From Candidatus Methanomethylicia archaeon (GTDB lineage Archaea; Thermoproteota; Methanomethylicia; Methanomethylicales; Methanomethylicaceae), in contig JANHAI010000030.1 of NCBI GenBank assembly GCA_024464205.1, positions 1-9,030 of the forward strand: 9,030 nt of DNA, in the 5' to 3' direction. Under the pieces are notes generated by a model. It worked only from the letters and a program-made list of their open reading frames with translations. It was not told the DNA's origin and ran no database searches. Shown here piece by piece: positions 1 through 6,514 of this stretch. Position numbers and translations under genes: made by a program. Every line of letters begins with the position of its first letter. Position 1 is the stretch's first letter.

Positions 1-2
1 TA

Positions 3-431
3 GGATTCGGAATTTTCCTTGTGCTGCTAGGTTGGACCTTTATCTCAACGCCTGGATTGATTGAGAGCATAAAAGCGTTCATTATCGACTTTAAGTTAGT
101 TGAGATCTCCCCCAACTTCTTCATCCCAGCTCCCCAAAATAACCATCCGATCTTATACGGAGCAGTCTACAACTTTTGCATCCTATTTGGGATCGCTCAG
201 ATAATTCTGCTAATAATCCGGTTTGCGTTAAACGATACATCTAAGGGGAAAGGAGAAAATATTGGGGGCATCATCTTCTGGTTCAGTGCTGCCTACCTCG
301 TGGGGCTGCTTTCTTTTGGCTCTTTAGTTTGGAACGCTTTCGTAGGATCAATTGTGGTAATCATTGGGGCAAGCATAATTATCAATGTTACTGCAACCTA
401 CGCATTGAAAAAAGCCTGGCGCAAAATTTGA
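3..431 (+). CDS. C-terminal part of a multi-pass membrane protein of unknown function (5' cut by window edge)
   Basis: The frame is open from the window edge to a TGA stop at 429-431, giving 142 visible codons; a GTG at 21 is in frame, but open codons before it (GFGIFL) are hydrophobic and continue the same segment, so the true start is probably outside the window. About four hydrophobic stretches are visible: residues near the start (GIFLVLLGWTFIS), around YGAVYNFCILFGIAQIILLI, around IGGIIFWFSAAYLVGLLSFG, and around AFVGSIVVIIGASIIINVTA. A charged loop with DTSKGKGEN separates the second and third. It ends in a short basic tail (ALKKAWRKI). I do not recognise the family; it resembles conserved small archaeal membrane proteins in general character only. 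It converges on the minus-strand surface cluster with one base between stop codons, so it is unlikely to share its operon. Confidence 0.75.
   Translation, partial: GFGIFLVLLGWTFISTPGLIESIKAFIIDFKLVEISPNFFIPAPQNNHPILYGAVYNFCILFGIAQIILLIIRFALNDTSKGKGENIGGIIFWFSAAYLVGLLSFGSLVWNAFVGSIVVIIGASIIINVTATYALKKAWRKI
408..413 (-). terminator. Possible T-run terminator of the minus-strand surface cluster
   Basis: Read on the minus strand, the sequence GCCAGGCTTTTTTC ends in six T residues about 20 bases past the stop of the last surface-cluster gene. Archaeal RNA polymerase can terminate on T-runs without a strong hairpin. The site lies inside the 3' coding end of the convergent gene, so the run may simply encode lysines there. 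No other T-run close behind the stop was seen. Confidence 0.3.
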
Positions 432-432
432 C

Positions 433-816
433 CTATTCAGCTCCCCTTATGTAGACCGTTCCATTAGGACATGCTATTATCTTGATGACTGTGCCATTGC
501 AGCTGCCATTAAGGTTTAATGGAATCGCTATTGAATTCATGTGCCCCTCATAAGTAATAGAGATAGTTGAATTGCCCGCCTCCACAGCTAATGCTCTATC
601 AGGACTGTAAATTCTTTCGATTTGCGTCTTCAGCGAAATCGATTCTGAGCCTGCTTCTGCTATCAGCGCAGCTAAATGAAAAGAATAATCATTTGCTTTC
701 AAGCCTTTGATCATCTCAGCAATGCCGAGGTAGTTCGATCCGCTGACTGTCAATGTCATCCCTGCGATGCATATCAACGCAAGCGTCACCATTATCTCAG
801 TCATCGGCCTATCCAT
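433..816 (-). CDS. Small pilin-like secreted or membrane-anchored protein
   Basis: This 127-aa protein begins with a short charged segment (MDRP) followed by a hydrophobic helix (residues about 5-25, MTEIMVTLALICIAGMTL), the layout of archaeal type IV pilin-like (class III) signal peptides; the glutamate at residue 7 and the RxMTE pattern fit, but the residue before the expected cleavage point is Pro instead of Gly or Ala. The remainder is a helical stretch (about 30-70) then beta-rich sequence with N-glycosylation sequons (NST, NGS, NGT) and two cysteines (106, 116) that could form a disulfide. The ATG at 816 is preceded by AGAGGTGAGG, a good ribosome binding site that overlaps the upstream stop; the genes are only six bases apart, so translation is probably coupled. 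Stop is TAG at 435-433. No homologue is recognised by name; a minor pilin or pseudopilin is the best inference. Confidence 0.72.
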   Translation of the reverse strand: MDRPMTEIMVTLALICIAGMTLTVSGSNYLGIAEMIKGLKANDYSFHLAALIAEAGSESISLKTQIERIYSPDRALAVEAGNSTISITYEGHMNSIAIPLNLNGSCNGTVIKIIACPNGTVYIRGAE

Positions 817-820
817 TACG

Positions 821-830
821 CCTCACCTCT
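821..830 (-). promoter_or_regulatory. Ribosome binding site of the 127-aa pilin-like gene
   Basis: On the minus strand the sequence is AGAGGTGAGG, ending four bases before the ATG at 816. It matches the archaeal anti-Shine-Dalgarno (GGTGA core) and covers the TGA stop of the preceding gene, which supports both the ATG start and translational coupling. Confidence 0.65.
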
Positions 831-1515
831 TCTGATAACTGATGTCTGCAGCACTTATGCACCCCTCAAAAATGAATGCCTCTCCTTTCTTTGCCTGGAA
901 ACTGAGTATCACTCTATTCTCGAAAGAGACTTCGACGATTGTGTCGAATAAGCAGGGTCTTTCGAATTTTCTGCAAAAGATTCCGCTTCCGGTCTTGAGC
1001 AAGTCAAAGGTGCCAGAAACATTCAAAGCAGTAAAGATGCAGGAGGTCGCTTTCACCCAATGAATCCTGTGCCCTCCTAAACTGCTCGCGTTTGCTGAAT
1101 ATTCTAAAATTACCTTTGGGACAACGTACAGGATCCCGCCCTCGTTGTATAACTGGAGGTAATCATTCTTATTTACGGATACTGCTGTATCTGGTTTGCA
1201 ATAAATCTCAAGCCCTTTTATGGCCAATGCGCTGCGTGGGGCGCTCCATACGAATAAATCCCCTGATGCATTCACTGCAACGTCAATGAATCCCAAATTG
1301 ATGGCGCTTAGCGAACTTGGACCTATTGAAACGCCGTAGACAATCGCGTCATCCTGGTTGAAAAGGTTTTTCCCTATCTCAAACAGTTTTGTCTCAATGT
1401 CTACAACCCTCACATCCTGCACATCTGCAGCCAAATAATCATATCCAGAATAAATGAAGGCTATTGTAGAGATAATTGCAACCGCAAGAAATATCCTTGA
1501 TAAGACTGCGTGCAA
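823..1515 (-). CDS. Pilin-like surface protein with N-terminal membrane helix
   Basis: The 230-aa product has a short N-terminus ending in Arg (MHAVLSR) and then a hydrophobic helix at about 8-24, followed by a helical zone (30-52) and a long beta-rich region with several N-glycosylation sequons and five cysteines (106, 159, 181, 188, 219). That architecture (helix, then VxVVDIETKLFEIGKNL-like amphipathic segment, then beta domain) resembles archaeal minor-pilin or pseudopilin-like proteins; the family itself is not recognised. The only usable in-frame start is TTG at 1515, six bases after the stop of the giant surface gene, with no clear ribosome binding site. The reading frame is the same as that of the upstream gene, separated by one TGA. 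An ATG overlapping that TGA (1522-1520, TGATG) is out of frame by one base; deleting one A of the AAA at 1516-1518 would give MQLHAVLSR. The start is therefore uncertain, the body of the gene is not. Confidence 0.72.
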   Translation of the reverse strand: MHAVLSRIFLAVAIISTIAFIYSGYDYLAADVQDVRVVDIETKLFEIGKNLFNQDDAIVYGVSIGPSSLSAINLGFIDVAVNASGDLFVWSAPRSALAIKGLEIYCKPDTAVSVNKNDYLQLYNEGGILYVVPKVILEYSANASSLGGHRIHWVKATSCIFTALNVSGTFDLLKTGSGIFCRKFERPCLFDTIVEVSFENRVILSFQAKKGEAFIFEGCISAADISYQKR

Positions 1516-1521
1516 TTTGCA

Positions 1522-4500
1522 TCAACATCCATAAAATTCTGCTATTGATGGCACATGCCTAAGTAGGAGGATGCCTTCAACTGCTGGGGAGAGGATGAGA
1601 TCTACAGTCATTCCAGGCACAACCATTGCGTAAAGCCATGCGCCCACTTCACCATGGGCGCCAAAAACAGACATGTCGTCGATGAAGAAGACGGAATCTA
1701 TTTTTGTTAGGTACGGTGGCAGCTGGAGATTCCTGCTCATTTCCCAAAATCTTGACGCAGAATCGATAAGATACGATTCGCCGCCGTATCTTGCGATAGA
1801 GACATTTGTCGTCTCAACAAAGGATTGCCCTCTTGCGCGATCATCTTGTGTCCCGTCCCCCTCCCGCCATATAAGTACAGACGCTCCCCTGACTATCTGA
1901 TAATCGTCGCCCCATGTAAACGCTGTTAGTGCGATGTGCGTCTGATTGTGCACCATGATCTGGAGCGCCACATTTCGCAATGGCACCGCCTTAGGCAAGA
2001 AACCAGGGATTATTGACGGCCTATCCATCCTATTTGACAGGGGGATGAAAGTCAGGTTGCGAGATAGTCCGTCCAGCTGTGTCATAGTGCTATAAGGCAG
2101 CCAAAGCGTTGCCTTACCTTCAGAATCGATGGGGGTCGAGTATACGCCCTCGATTTCTCGAATAGCAAAAAGATAGTTCGATTCACGGTTCTCGATCTCT
2201 CTTCCATCCGAGTATGATGCTTTAAGTTCAGCAGTCGCCCCGCTGGAGTTGTATCTGAAATATGCGTTTATGTGCGCAGTTTCGACGATCCATTCGCCAC
2301 TGCCTTCGATCACACCATTCGGAGTCTCAAGCACGAAAAAGACATTAAAAAGATCCCCTGCTTCCGCCTCCTTGACTACCCAGCAGAGATCATCTATGCT
2401 GCCTAACTTCAGTGAAAAGCGGCCAGCACTGTCCGTAAATGCCCCTGCCGAAAGCTTTAGACGCCCGCTGTCCAGCTCTCTGGACGTTGAATTCCAATAA
2501 ACGGCTCCATTGAGATCTAACCATGCTGTGACATTGATCCATGTTGAAGAATGAACGTCAATCTTGCCCGTCACATTGATTCCGATGTATTCGCCTATCA
2601 AGACGCGTCTGAACATATGCCCATCTTCAACGTCGCATGGCCTTGCAGTTATGCCGCCCTCCTTTACCAATTCAGGGTCAAAGAACGCATGTACAGTGTG
2701 GTTGCCATCCATGAAAATGGAGATGCTAGAGTTTTTAGAAATAAACTTCCCGTCAGATGCCCAGCCTGAAAATATGTAATTGTCGTAAACGTTGACTAAT
2801 GAGACGGACTGCGTCGAATATCGGGGCAAATAGTAAGTCCCTGGCGAGGGGGCGATTGAGCCTCCATAGTCCGAACAAATCTGGAGCATAAAACTTGGCT
2901 GGACAGCGGAAAAGAAAACTTTGACATTATGGCACCCTGAAATGTTACTTATCAGTAATTCGTCCCTGTAAACAGAGGCGCCATCAAGCTCTATTCTATC
3001 AAAGTAGTAATTTGAGAAAGGATGAACCTTGATCATCATGTTCGAACCGAGATCAGCGTAATATTCGCCAAAACCGTTATTCAGGGTCCCGCGGTACTCT
3101 TCAAACAATGGCCAACTAAGGCTATCCGACGTAATTGTAACGTAACCCCATTCAGGCGTATCAGAGCAAACATTGACGCAGAAATCGACCATCTTCAGCA
3201 TCAGAATAACGGAAATGGAATCTGCGCTCGTCGCCTCTATTCTATACTCAAACGGGTATGTCACATTTGCTCTCGGGATCTGGATAACCTCGCCATTTTT
3301 AGAATATTCCGCACAGAAGACTTTTGTCTTCGCGCTCCCGCCCTGCTCATCGACGCTTGACCCGTACAGATTCAACGATATGTACGAGATGTCAAAAAAA
3401 GAGACGCTCTGAGCTATTTGGATCTCAGTTGACGTCGTAATGAAATTCAGGGTGCCAACGTTGGTTTCCACTCGGATTTTGCCATAATCCGCAAACTCCC
3501 TTTCTGACCAATCGCTGCCATTCCAGATTTTGACTTGGAACTTTAAGGTTCCTGTTTGCGGTGGAGCGTTTGCAACAAAGTGAGGCGTTAGCCGATGGTC
3601 TTTGTCCATGGTTACCGAGATTGTTGTCGAATTCGAGTACGCTTTCCCATCAAGGGACCAGTAGGAGAAGCCATAGCCAGAATCAGGTACAGCGATGACA
3701 GAAGGCTTCGATCCTGCTGCATAATGGTATGTGCCCGGTGACGGCCTGGTCGTCCCGCCAGATGCGCTTTCAATAAGAAGCGAATATTGTTGGCTGACCA
3801 CCCTTATCGGAACATCTACATGGTGTGACAGGCCCCCTGACGTGCCCGTCACCCTGCAAGTATAATTGCCTATAGGAGTCGACGCAGTCGAAGAAAAACT
3901 CAATGTCGAAGTATAATTTGCGGTGCCCGAGTTTTTCGAAAGTGTTGTCGAAGAATGGGCGGGCACGTTTCCTATCCATTGTAATGAGAGCCCTATCTCA
4001 CGTCCTTCATTTGCCTTGATAAATATTGTTGCGCTCCCAGCACTGCCTATGGTGACCTCAATTTCATTGGAGGCTGAAAGCCAGAAATCGAAAGCGCTTC
4101 GCACCTCTATTTCTAAGGGCTGCGACAGCCCCTTGCGACCTGCTGAATCGAAGACCGTTACTTTTGGCACATAAGTTCCAGACAATGCGTATGTGTGCGA
4201 AACGTTAGCCTGGGTAGACGTCCCCCCGTCACCAAAATCCCATTGGTATGAATAGGGAGGGCTCCCGCCATTTATTGAGGATGAAAAAGTGACAAGTAGA
4301 GGTGCATTGCCAGACAAGGGTGTCGCGGACGCTACCACATTGATATTTTGAATGAACTTCGCAACAAGGGTGTGATTCTGGTTCATGGTTACGAGAAATG
4401 GGTTAGCTGTGCCTGATGGCAATCCGTCAAGGAGCCATGCATCAAGGAGATGTCCGTAGGATGGAATCGCCCTGACTGCAAGCTGTGATCCGGAAGGCTG

Positions 4501-5427
4501 CTGCAGATCGCCAGGACCTGGCTCAGTTGTGCCCTCCCCCTCAACAAGGATCTTGAGGAAATACGCATCAACTGTTATCAGCATGTATTTTGTGTCTGCC
4601 ACACCCATCGCATCTGTCGCTCTGCAACTCACATTGTATACCCCAGGCGCCACGAACGTGAAGACTGGATTCTGTTCGCTTGAGGTTCCCAAACCAAAAT
4701 TCCAAAAGAAAGAGTATGGCGCAACGCCATCCTTGATGTTTGCACTGAAAGCAACTAACAATGGGAATGGGCCTTTCGAGGGCGATGCTGCTATGTTGAG
4801 CTCTGTCCGATGCTCGACGATGCTCAATGAACTGAATGTGAGCCTTGCCTGTACCCTTGAAAAATCAGATACATATTCGTTGTTTGGGTACCAGTAATCA
4901 GAAAGAGCCCATAGGGAAGGCCCAGAAATGGAATAGCTCAGCGCCCCTACTGCAAATGCGCCTGAGATGGTATAGCCATAAGAGATGCGCCCCATGTCTG
5001 TTGGAGGCGCATGGTCATTGAATTTGATAAATGTCGCACCGATAGCTGTCCATTCTACATATGAAACTTGATTAGCAGAAGTTGCTGAATATGTAAATAT
5101 TCCAGATGAATTCACGTTTGGCCTCGTACCGTATGCTGTCGGCACTGAGGCATAAGCATAAACCTCCGCTCCGCTCTGAATTAAAACGCTTGAATTTTGC
5201 CTAATTGGATCAAAGTTATCAAAGCCAAAGATCTGATCATAACCGTTCCCCGCTGGTTGAAAGTTCGCCTCATAATGGAGCGAGGCGAAAGGAATCGTCA
5301 AGGTGTTGGTGTATGCGGTAACCCCGTCATTTGCGAATAAGGCAAAGAATAGGACAATCGCCAAGCATGCCAACATGGGGAAGCGCAAAAAAGCACCGGA
5401 TCTGATCAACAATCTATTCAAGCGCAT
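1522..5427 (-). CDS. Giant secreted surface protein with PKD and InlB-like repeat domains
   Basis: The 1301-aa protein has a basic N-terminus and a Sec-type hydrophobic core (about residues 16-32), with possible cleavage near VTA (36-38). Domains in order: an unassigned beta-rich region 40-205; PKD domain 1 at about 208-287 (FFWNFGLGTS, VFTFVAPGVYNVSCRATD); an InlB-like repeat at 288-358; PKD domain 2 at 362-443 (YQWDFGDGG, HTYALSGTY); an Ig-like or NEW3-like domain 445-545; a second InlB-like repeat 547-618; a beta region 620-750; a degenerate third repeat about 752-839; a fourth repeat 846-916; and an unassigned 385-residue C-terminal region of beta character. The repeats share the pattern G-x-P-x-PG, then W-x-LDG and a final MDxxHTxxxxF. 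Many N-x-S/T sequons suggest glycosylation outside the cell. No C-terminal membrane anchor is seen; it ends FYGC. Likely an adhesin or surface-layer-associated protein. The ATG at 5427 follows AGGGGT, a weak ribosome binding site. No catalytic motif is visible. Confidence 0.88.
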   Translation of the reverse strand: MRLNRLLIRSGAFLRFPMLACLAIVLFFALFANDGVTAYTNTLTIPFASLHYEANFQPAGNGYDQIFGFDNFDPIRQNSSVLIQSGAEVYAYASVPTAYGTRPNVNSSGIFTYSATSANQVSYVEWTAIGATFIKFNDHAPPTDMGRISYGYTISGAFAVGALSYSISGPSLWALSDYWYPNNEYVSDFSRVQARLTFSSLSIVEHRTELNIAASPSKGPFPLLVAFSANIKDGVAPYSFFWNFGLGTSSEQNPVFTFVAPGVYNVSCRATDAMGVADTKYMLITVDAYFLKILVEGEGTTEPGPGDLQQPSGSQLAVRAIPSYGHLLDAWLLDGLPSGTANPFLVTMNQNHTLVAKFIQNINVVASATPLSGNAPLLVTFSSSINGGSPPYSYQWDFGDGGTSTQANVSHTYALSGTYVPKVTVFDSAGRKGLSQPLEIEVRSAFDFWLSASNEIEVTIGSAGSATIFIKANEGREIGLSLQWIGNVPAHSSTTLSKNSGTANYTSTLSFSSTASTPIGNYTCRVTGTSGGLSHHVDVPIRVVSQQYSLLIESASGGTTRPSPGTYHYAAGSKPSVIAVPDSGYGFSYWSLDGKAYSNSTTISVTMDKDHRLTPHFVANAPPQTGTLKFQVKIWNGSDWSEREFADYGKIRVETNVGTLNFITTSTEIQIAQSVSFFDISYISLNLYGSSVDEQGGSAKTKVFCAEYSKNGEVIQIPRANVTYPFEYRIEATSADSISVILMLKMVDFCVNVCSDTPEWGYVTITSDSLSWPLFEEYRGTLNNGFGEYYADLGSNMMIKVHPFSNYYFDRIELDGASVYRDELLISNISGCHNVKVFFSAVQPSFMLQICSDYGGSIAPSPGTYYLPRYSTQSVSLVNVYDNYIFSGWASDGKFISKNSSISIFMDGNHTVHAFFDPELVKEGGITARPCDVEDGHMFRRVLIGEYIGINVTGKIDVHSSTWINVTAWLDLNGAVYWNSTSRELDSGRLKLSAGAFTDSAGRFSLKLGSIDDLCWVVKEAEAGDLFNVFFVLETPNGVIEGSGEWIVETAHINAYFRYNSSGATAELKASYSDGREIENRESNYLFAIREIEGVYSTPIDSEGKATLWLPYSTMTQLDGLSRNLTFIPLSNRMDRPSIIPGFLPKAVPLRNVALQIMVHNQTHIALTAFTWGDDYQIVRGASVLIWREGDGTQDDRARGQSFVETTNVSIARYGGESYLIDSASRFWEMSRNLQLPPYLTKIDSVFFIDDMSVFGAHGEVGAWLYAMVVPGMTVDLILSPAVEGILLLRHVPSIAEFYGC
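2680..3792 (-). repeat. Divergent InlB-like repeats within the giant surface protein (copies 2 to 4)
   Basis: Copies lie at about 3792-3574, 3174-2911 (degenerate) and 2892-2680; a first copy is at about 4566-4354. Copies 2 and 4 both contain a PSPGTYxxxxxS segment followed by an FSxWxxDGK segment and a closing MDxxHxxxxxF. Similarity is at protein level; the underlying DNA has diverged, which points to old duplication, not a recent tandem expansion. Confidence 0.6.
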
Positions 5428-5465
5428 GCATTACCCCTGTCGATATGAGCCGCCTCTTAAACGAA

Positions 5466-6320
5466 TCATCTGATAAAATGCTCAATTTCCAGAACCTCTG
5501 AAGAGCTGATATTGATGGTCATCTTTGTACTGATACTAGAAGGGAAAAAGATGGCTCTGCCATGGGCAACTGCCTCAACCTCATAGATGCCTGGCCTCAT
5601 TTCTAACCTGGCAATCCCGTTTTCCACATAGAGCTCCCTGCCTCCCAATGTGACCGTACTGAGATCGTAAAATGAAAGTGGGAAAAAAGAATGGACCTGG
5701 ACCGATATTGCAATGCCCCCTTCATTGTCAAGAATCGTTCGAGAGAACGGATACACACCGATCACTCTGACTTTATTCACATCCAAATTGACGCGCATCC
5801 TATTTGACGCCTCTTGGAGCGCTGGAAAGAAGTCCTGATCTTTGAACTCCGCTGACGCCTCCCCTCCCAATGAATGGAAGGAAATCTCTTTCCTAACCCC
5901 GCACTCAAACACGTCTCCAAGAATTGGAGAATATTTGTAATTCACTTTCTCTATCTCTGAGGTATGGAGGATGAGCCAGCAGGATCGCCCTTCAGCCATT
6001 TGAACTTTCAAGCCCACGGCGAGACTATCTGGCGGCTCACCAGCCTCAACTTGGCTCAGCGTCTTGTTTACTGCCGCCCGGATCCCGATGAACGGCATCC
6101 CTGGATCTATATCGTATGTCGGCCTCTCGAGATTCCTCTCGAAGACCTCTGATGCGCTCCCAGATGTCTCGATTACAGAGAGATCGATCTTGCCCAATTG
6201 AGCCAGATCTGCCCTAACCTTCCCGCTAGGATCGGTGATGCAAGTCGCAAATAAAAAGCCGAGTGCTATCATGGAAATTTCTAGGTAAATAAACAGCCTG
6301 GGGCCTCTCCTCTTTGCCAT
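5466..6320 (-). CDS. Membrane-anchored extracytoplasmic protein, first gene of the surface cluster
   Basis: I choose the ATG at 6320 (MAKRRGPR, 284 aa) over the TTG two codons upstream, because the strong ribosome binding site AGGAGGGG at 6334-6327 is well spaced for the ATG and almost abuts the TTG. A basic N-terminus precedes a hydrophobic helix at about residues 9-28, so the protein is probably anchored with its bulk outside; a Cys at the helix end (ATC) is only a weak lipobox. The outer part is mixed alpha/beta, with a C-terminal segment (LGGRELYVENG, then MRPGIYEVEAVAHG) resembling PEGA or carboxypeptidase-regulatory-like beta domains. It has three further cysteines and an NIS sequon near the end. 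The family is not recognised. It precedes the giant surface gene by 38 bases and is likely cotranscribed with it. Confidence 0.75.
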   Translation of the reverse strand: MAKRRGPRLFIYLEISMIALGFLFATCITDPSGKVRADLAQLGKIDLSVIETSGSASEVFERNLERPTYDIDPGMPFIGIRAAVNKTLSQVEAGEPPDSLAVGLKVQMAEGRSCWLILHTSEIEKVNYKYSPILGDVFECGVRKEISFHSLGGEASAEFKDQDFFPALQEASNRMRVNLDVNKVRVIGVYPFSRTILDNEGGIAISVQVHSFFPLSFYDLSTVTLGGRELYVENGIARLEMRPGIYEVEAVAHGRAIFFPSSISTKMTINISSSEVLEIEHFIR

Positions 6321-6326
6321 CAGCAA

Positions 6327-6334
6327 CCCCTCCT
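6327..6334 (-). promoter_or_regulatory. Strong ribosome binding site that decides the start of the 284-aa gene
   Basis: On the minus strand this reads AGGAGGGG, six bases before ATG 6320 but directly against the TTG at 6326, so initiation at the ATG is favoured. Confidence 0.7.
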
Positions 6335-6344
6335 ATTACAGATG

Positions 6345-6356
6345 GCATATTTATGC
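6345..6356. promoter_or_regulatory. Inverted repeat GCATA-TT-TATGC in the surface-cluster leader
   Basis: Two perfect five-base arms flank TT. It lies between the predicted transcription start of the surface cluster (about 6367) and its ribosome binding site, so it could be an operator or a weak RNA hairpin. It is short enough to be chance. Confidence 0.3.
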
Positions 6357-6372
6357 TAGCGAAGCGAGCGTC

Positions 6373-6382
6373 ATTGCGCAAT
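6373..6382. promoter_or_regulatory. Perfect 10-bp palindrome ATTGCGCAAT, candidate operator
   Basis: The sequence equals its own reverse complement over ten bases and sits in the divergent intergenic region, between the minus-strand TATA-like box (6398-6387) and its expected start of transcription. A dimeric winged-helix protein bound there would block the surface-cluster promoter. The adjacent regulator gene at 6515 is the natural candidate to bind it; that link is inference. Confidence 0.45.
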
Positions 6383-6386
6383 AGGC

Positions 6387-6398
6387 TTATATACTAAA
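6387..6398 (-). promoter_or_regulatory. TATA-like box for the minus-strand surface cluster
   Basis: On the minus strand this reads TTTAGTATATAA, close to the archaeal TATA consensus (TTTAWATA). Transcription would start about 25 bases downstream near 6367, leaving a leader of roughly 45 bases that contains the strong ribosome binding site. Read on the plus strand the same bases (TTATATA) could also serve the regulator gene. Confidence 0.45.
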
Positions 6399-6412
6399 CG
6401 ATGAAATCATTA

Positions 6413-6433
6413 AGGGTATACCTGGAGGGTATA
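6413..6433 (+). repeat. Direct repeat of AGGGTATA at 13-base spacing
   Basis: AGGGTATA occurs at 6413-6420 and 6426-6433. The first copy is part of an 8-bp palindrome GGTATACC (6415-6422). The second contains the TATA-like box assigned to the regulator. The pair may be a tandem binding site or two alternative TATA elements. Confidence 0.4.
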
Positions 6434-6436
6434 AAT
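6430..6436 (+). promoter_or_regulatory. TATA-like box upstream of the winged-helix regulator
   Basis: The sequence TATAAAT preceded by purine-rich GGAGGG (a plausible BRE) is a good archaeal promoter candidate. Transcription would begin near 6458-6462, shortly before the ATG at 6468 of a 12-codon reading frame, and about 55 bases before the TTG at 6515. Confidence 0.4.
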
Positions 6437-6467
6437 TGAGTAAAGGTGTAGGCCTTTTCCGTTAAAG

Positions 6468-6506
6468 ATGGACATTTTGAGAACATCCGACCCTCTGCAA
6501 CTTTAG
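6468..6506 (+). other. 12-codon reading frame, possible leader peptide or displaced N-terminus of the regulator
   Basis: ATG at 6468 encodes MDILRTSDPLQL and ends at TAG 6504-6506. It sits at a plausible distance behind the TATAAAT box. One extra T in the TTT at 6502-6504 would fuse it in frame to the downstream regulator as DPLQLLENALVRLAEKSM, a smooth helical sequence. This may therefore be the real start of that gene broken by a one-base deletion or a sequence error; alternatively it is a leader peptide or chance. Confidence 0.3.
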
Positions 6507-6514
6507 AAAATGCC

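Noticed and set aside
1522..1524. TGA as a selenocysteine codon joining two genes
   Set aside because: I cannot make out a SECIS-like structure, the flanking Cys residues do not form a known selenoprotein motif, and the downstream protein has a plausible independent N-terminus.
3022..3412. Plus-strand open frames opposite the giant surface gene
   Set aside because: They are antisense to a well-supported coding region with clear domains, lack promoter or ribosome binding sites and have no recognisable protein features.
5466..6320. Lipoprotein assignment for the 284-aa protein
   Set aside because: The Cys after the hydrophobic helix is in FATC, a poor lipobox with Thr before the Cys.
6321..6326. 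TTG 6326 as the start of the 284-aa gene
   Set aside because: It touches the AGGAGGGG ribosome binding site, leaving no spacing; ATG 6320 is better.
6356..6370. GCTAGCGAAGCGAGC as a strong hairpin or operator
   Set aside because: The arms match only imperfectly, so it is not clearly distinct from chance; the neighbouring perfect palindrome is the better candidate.
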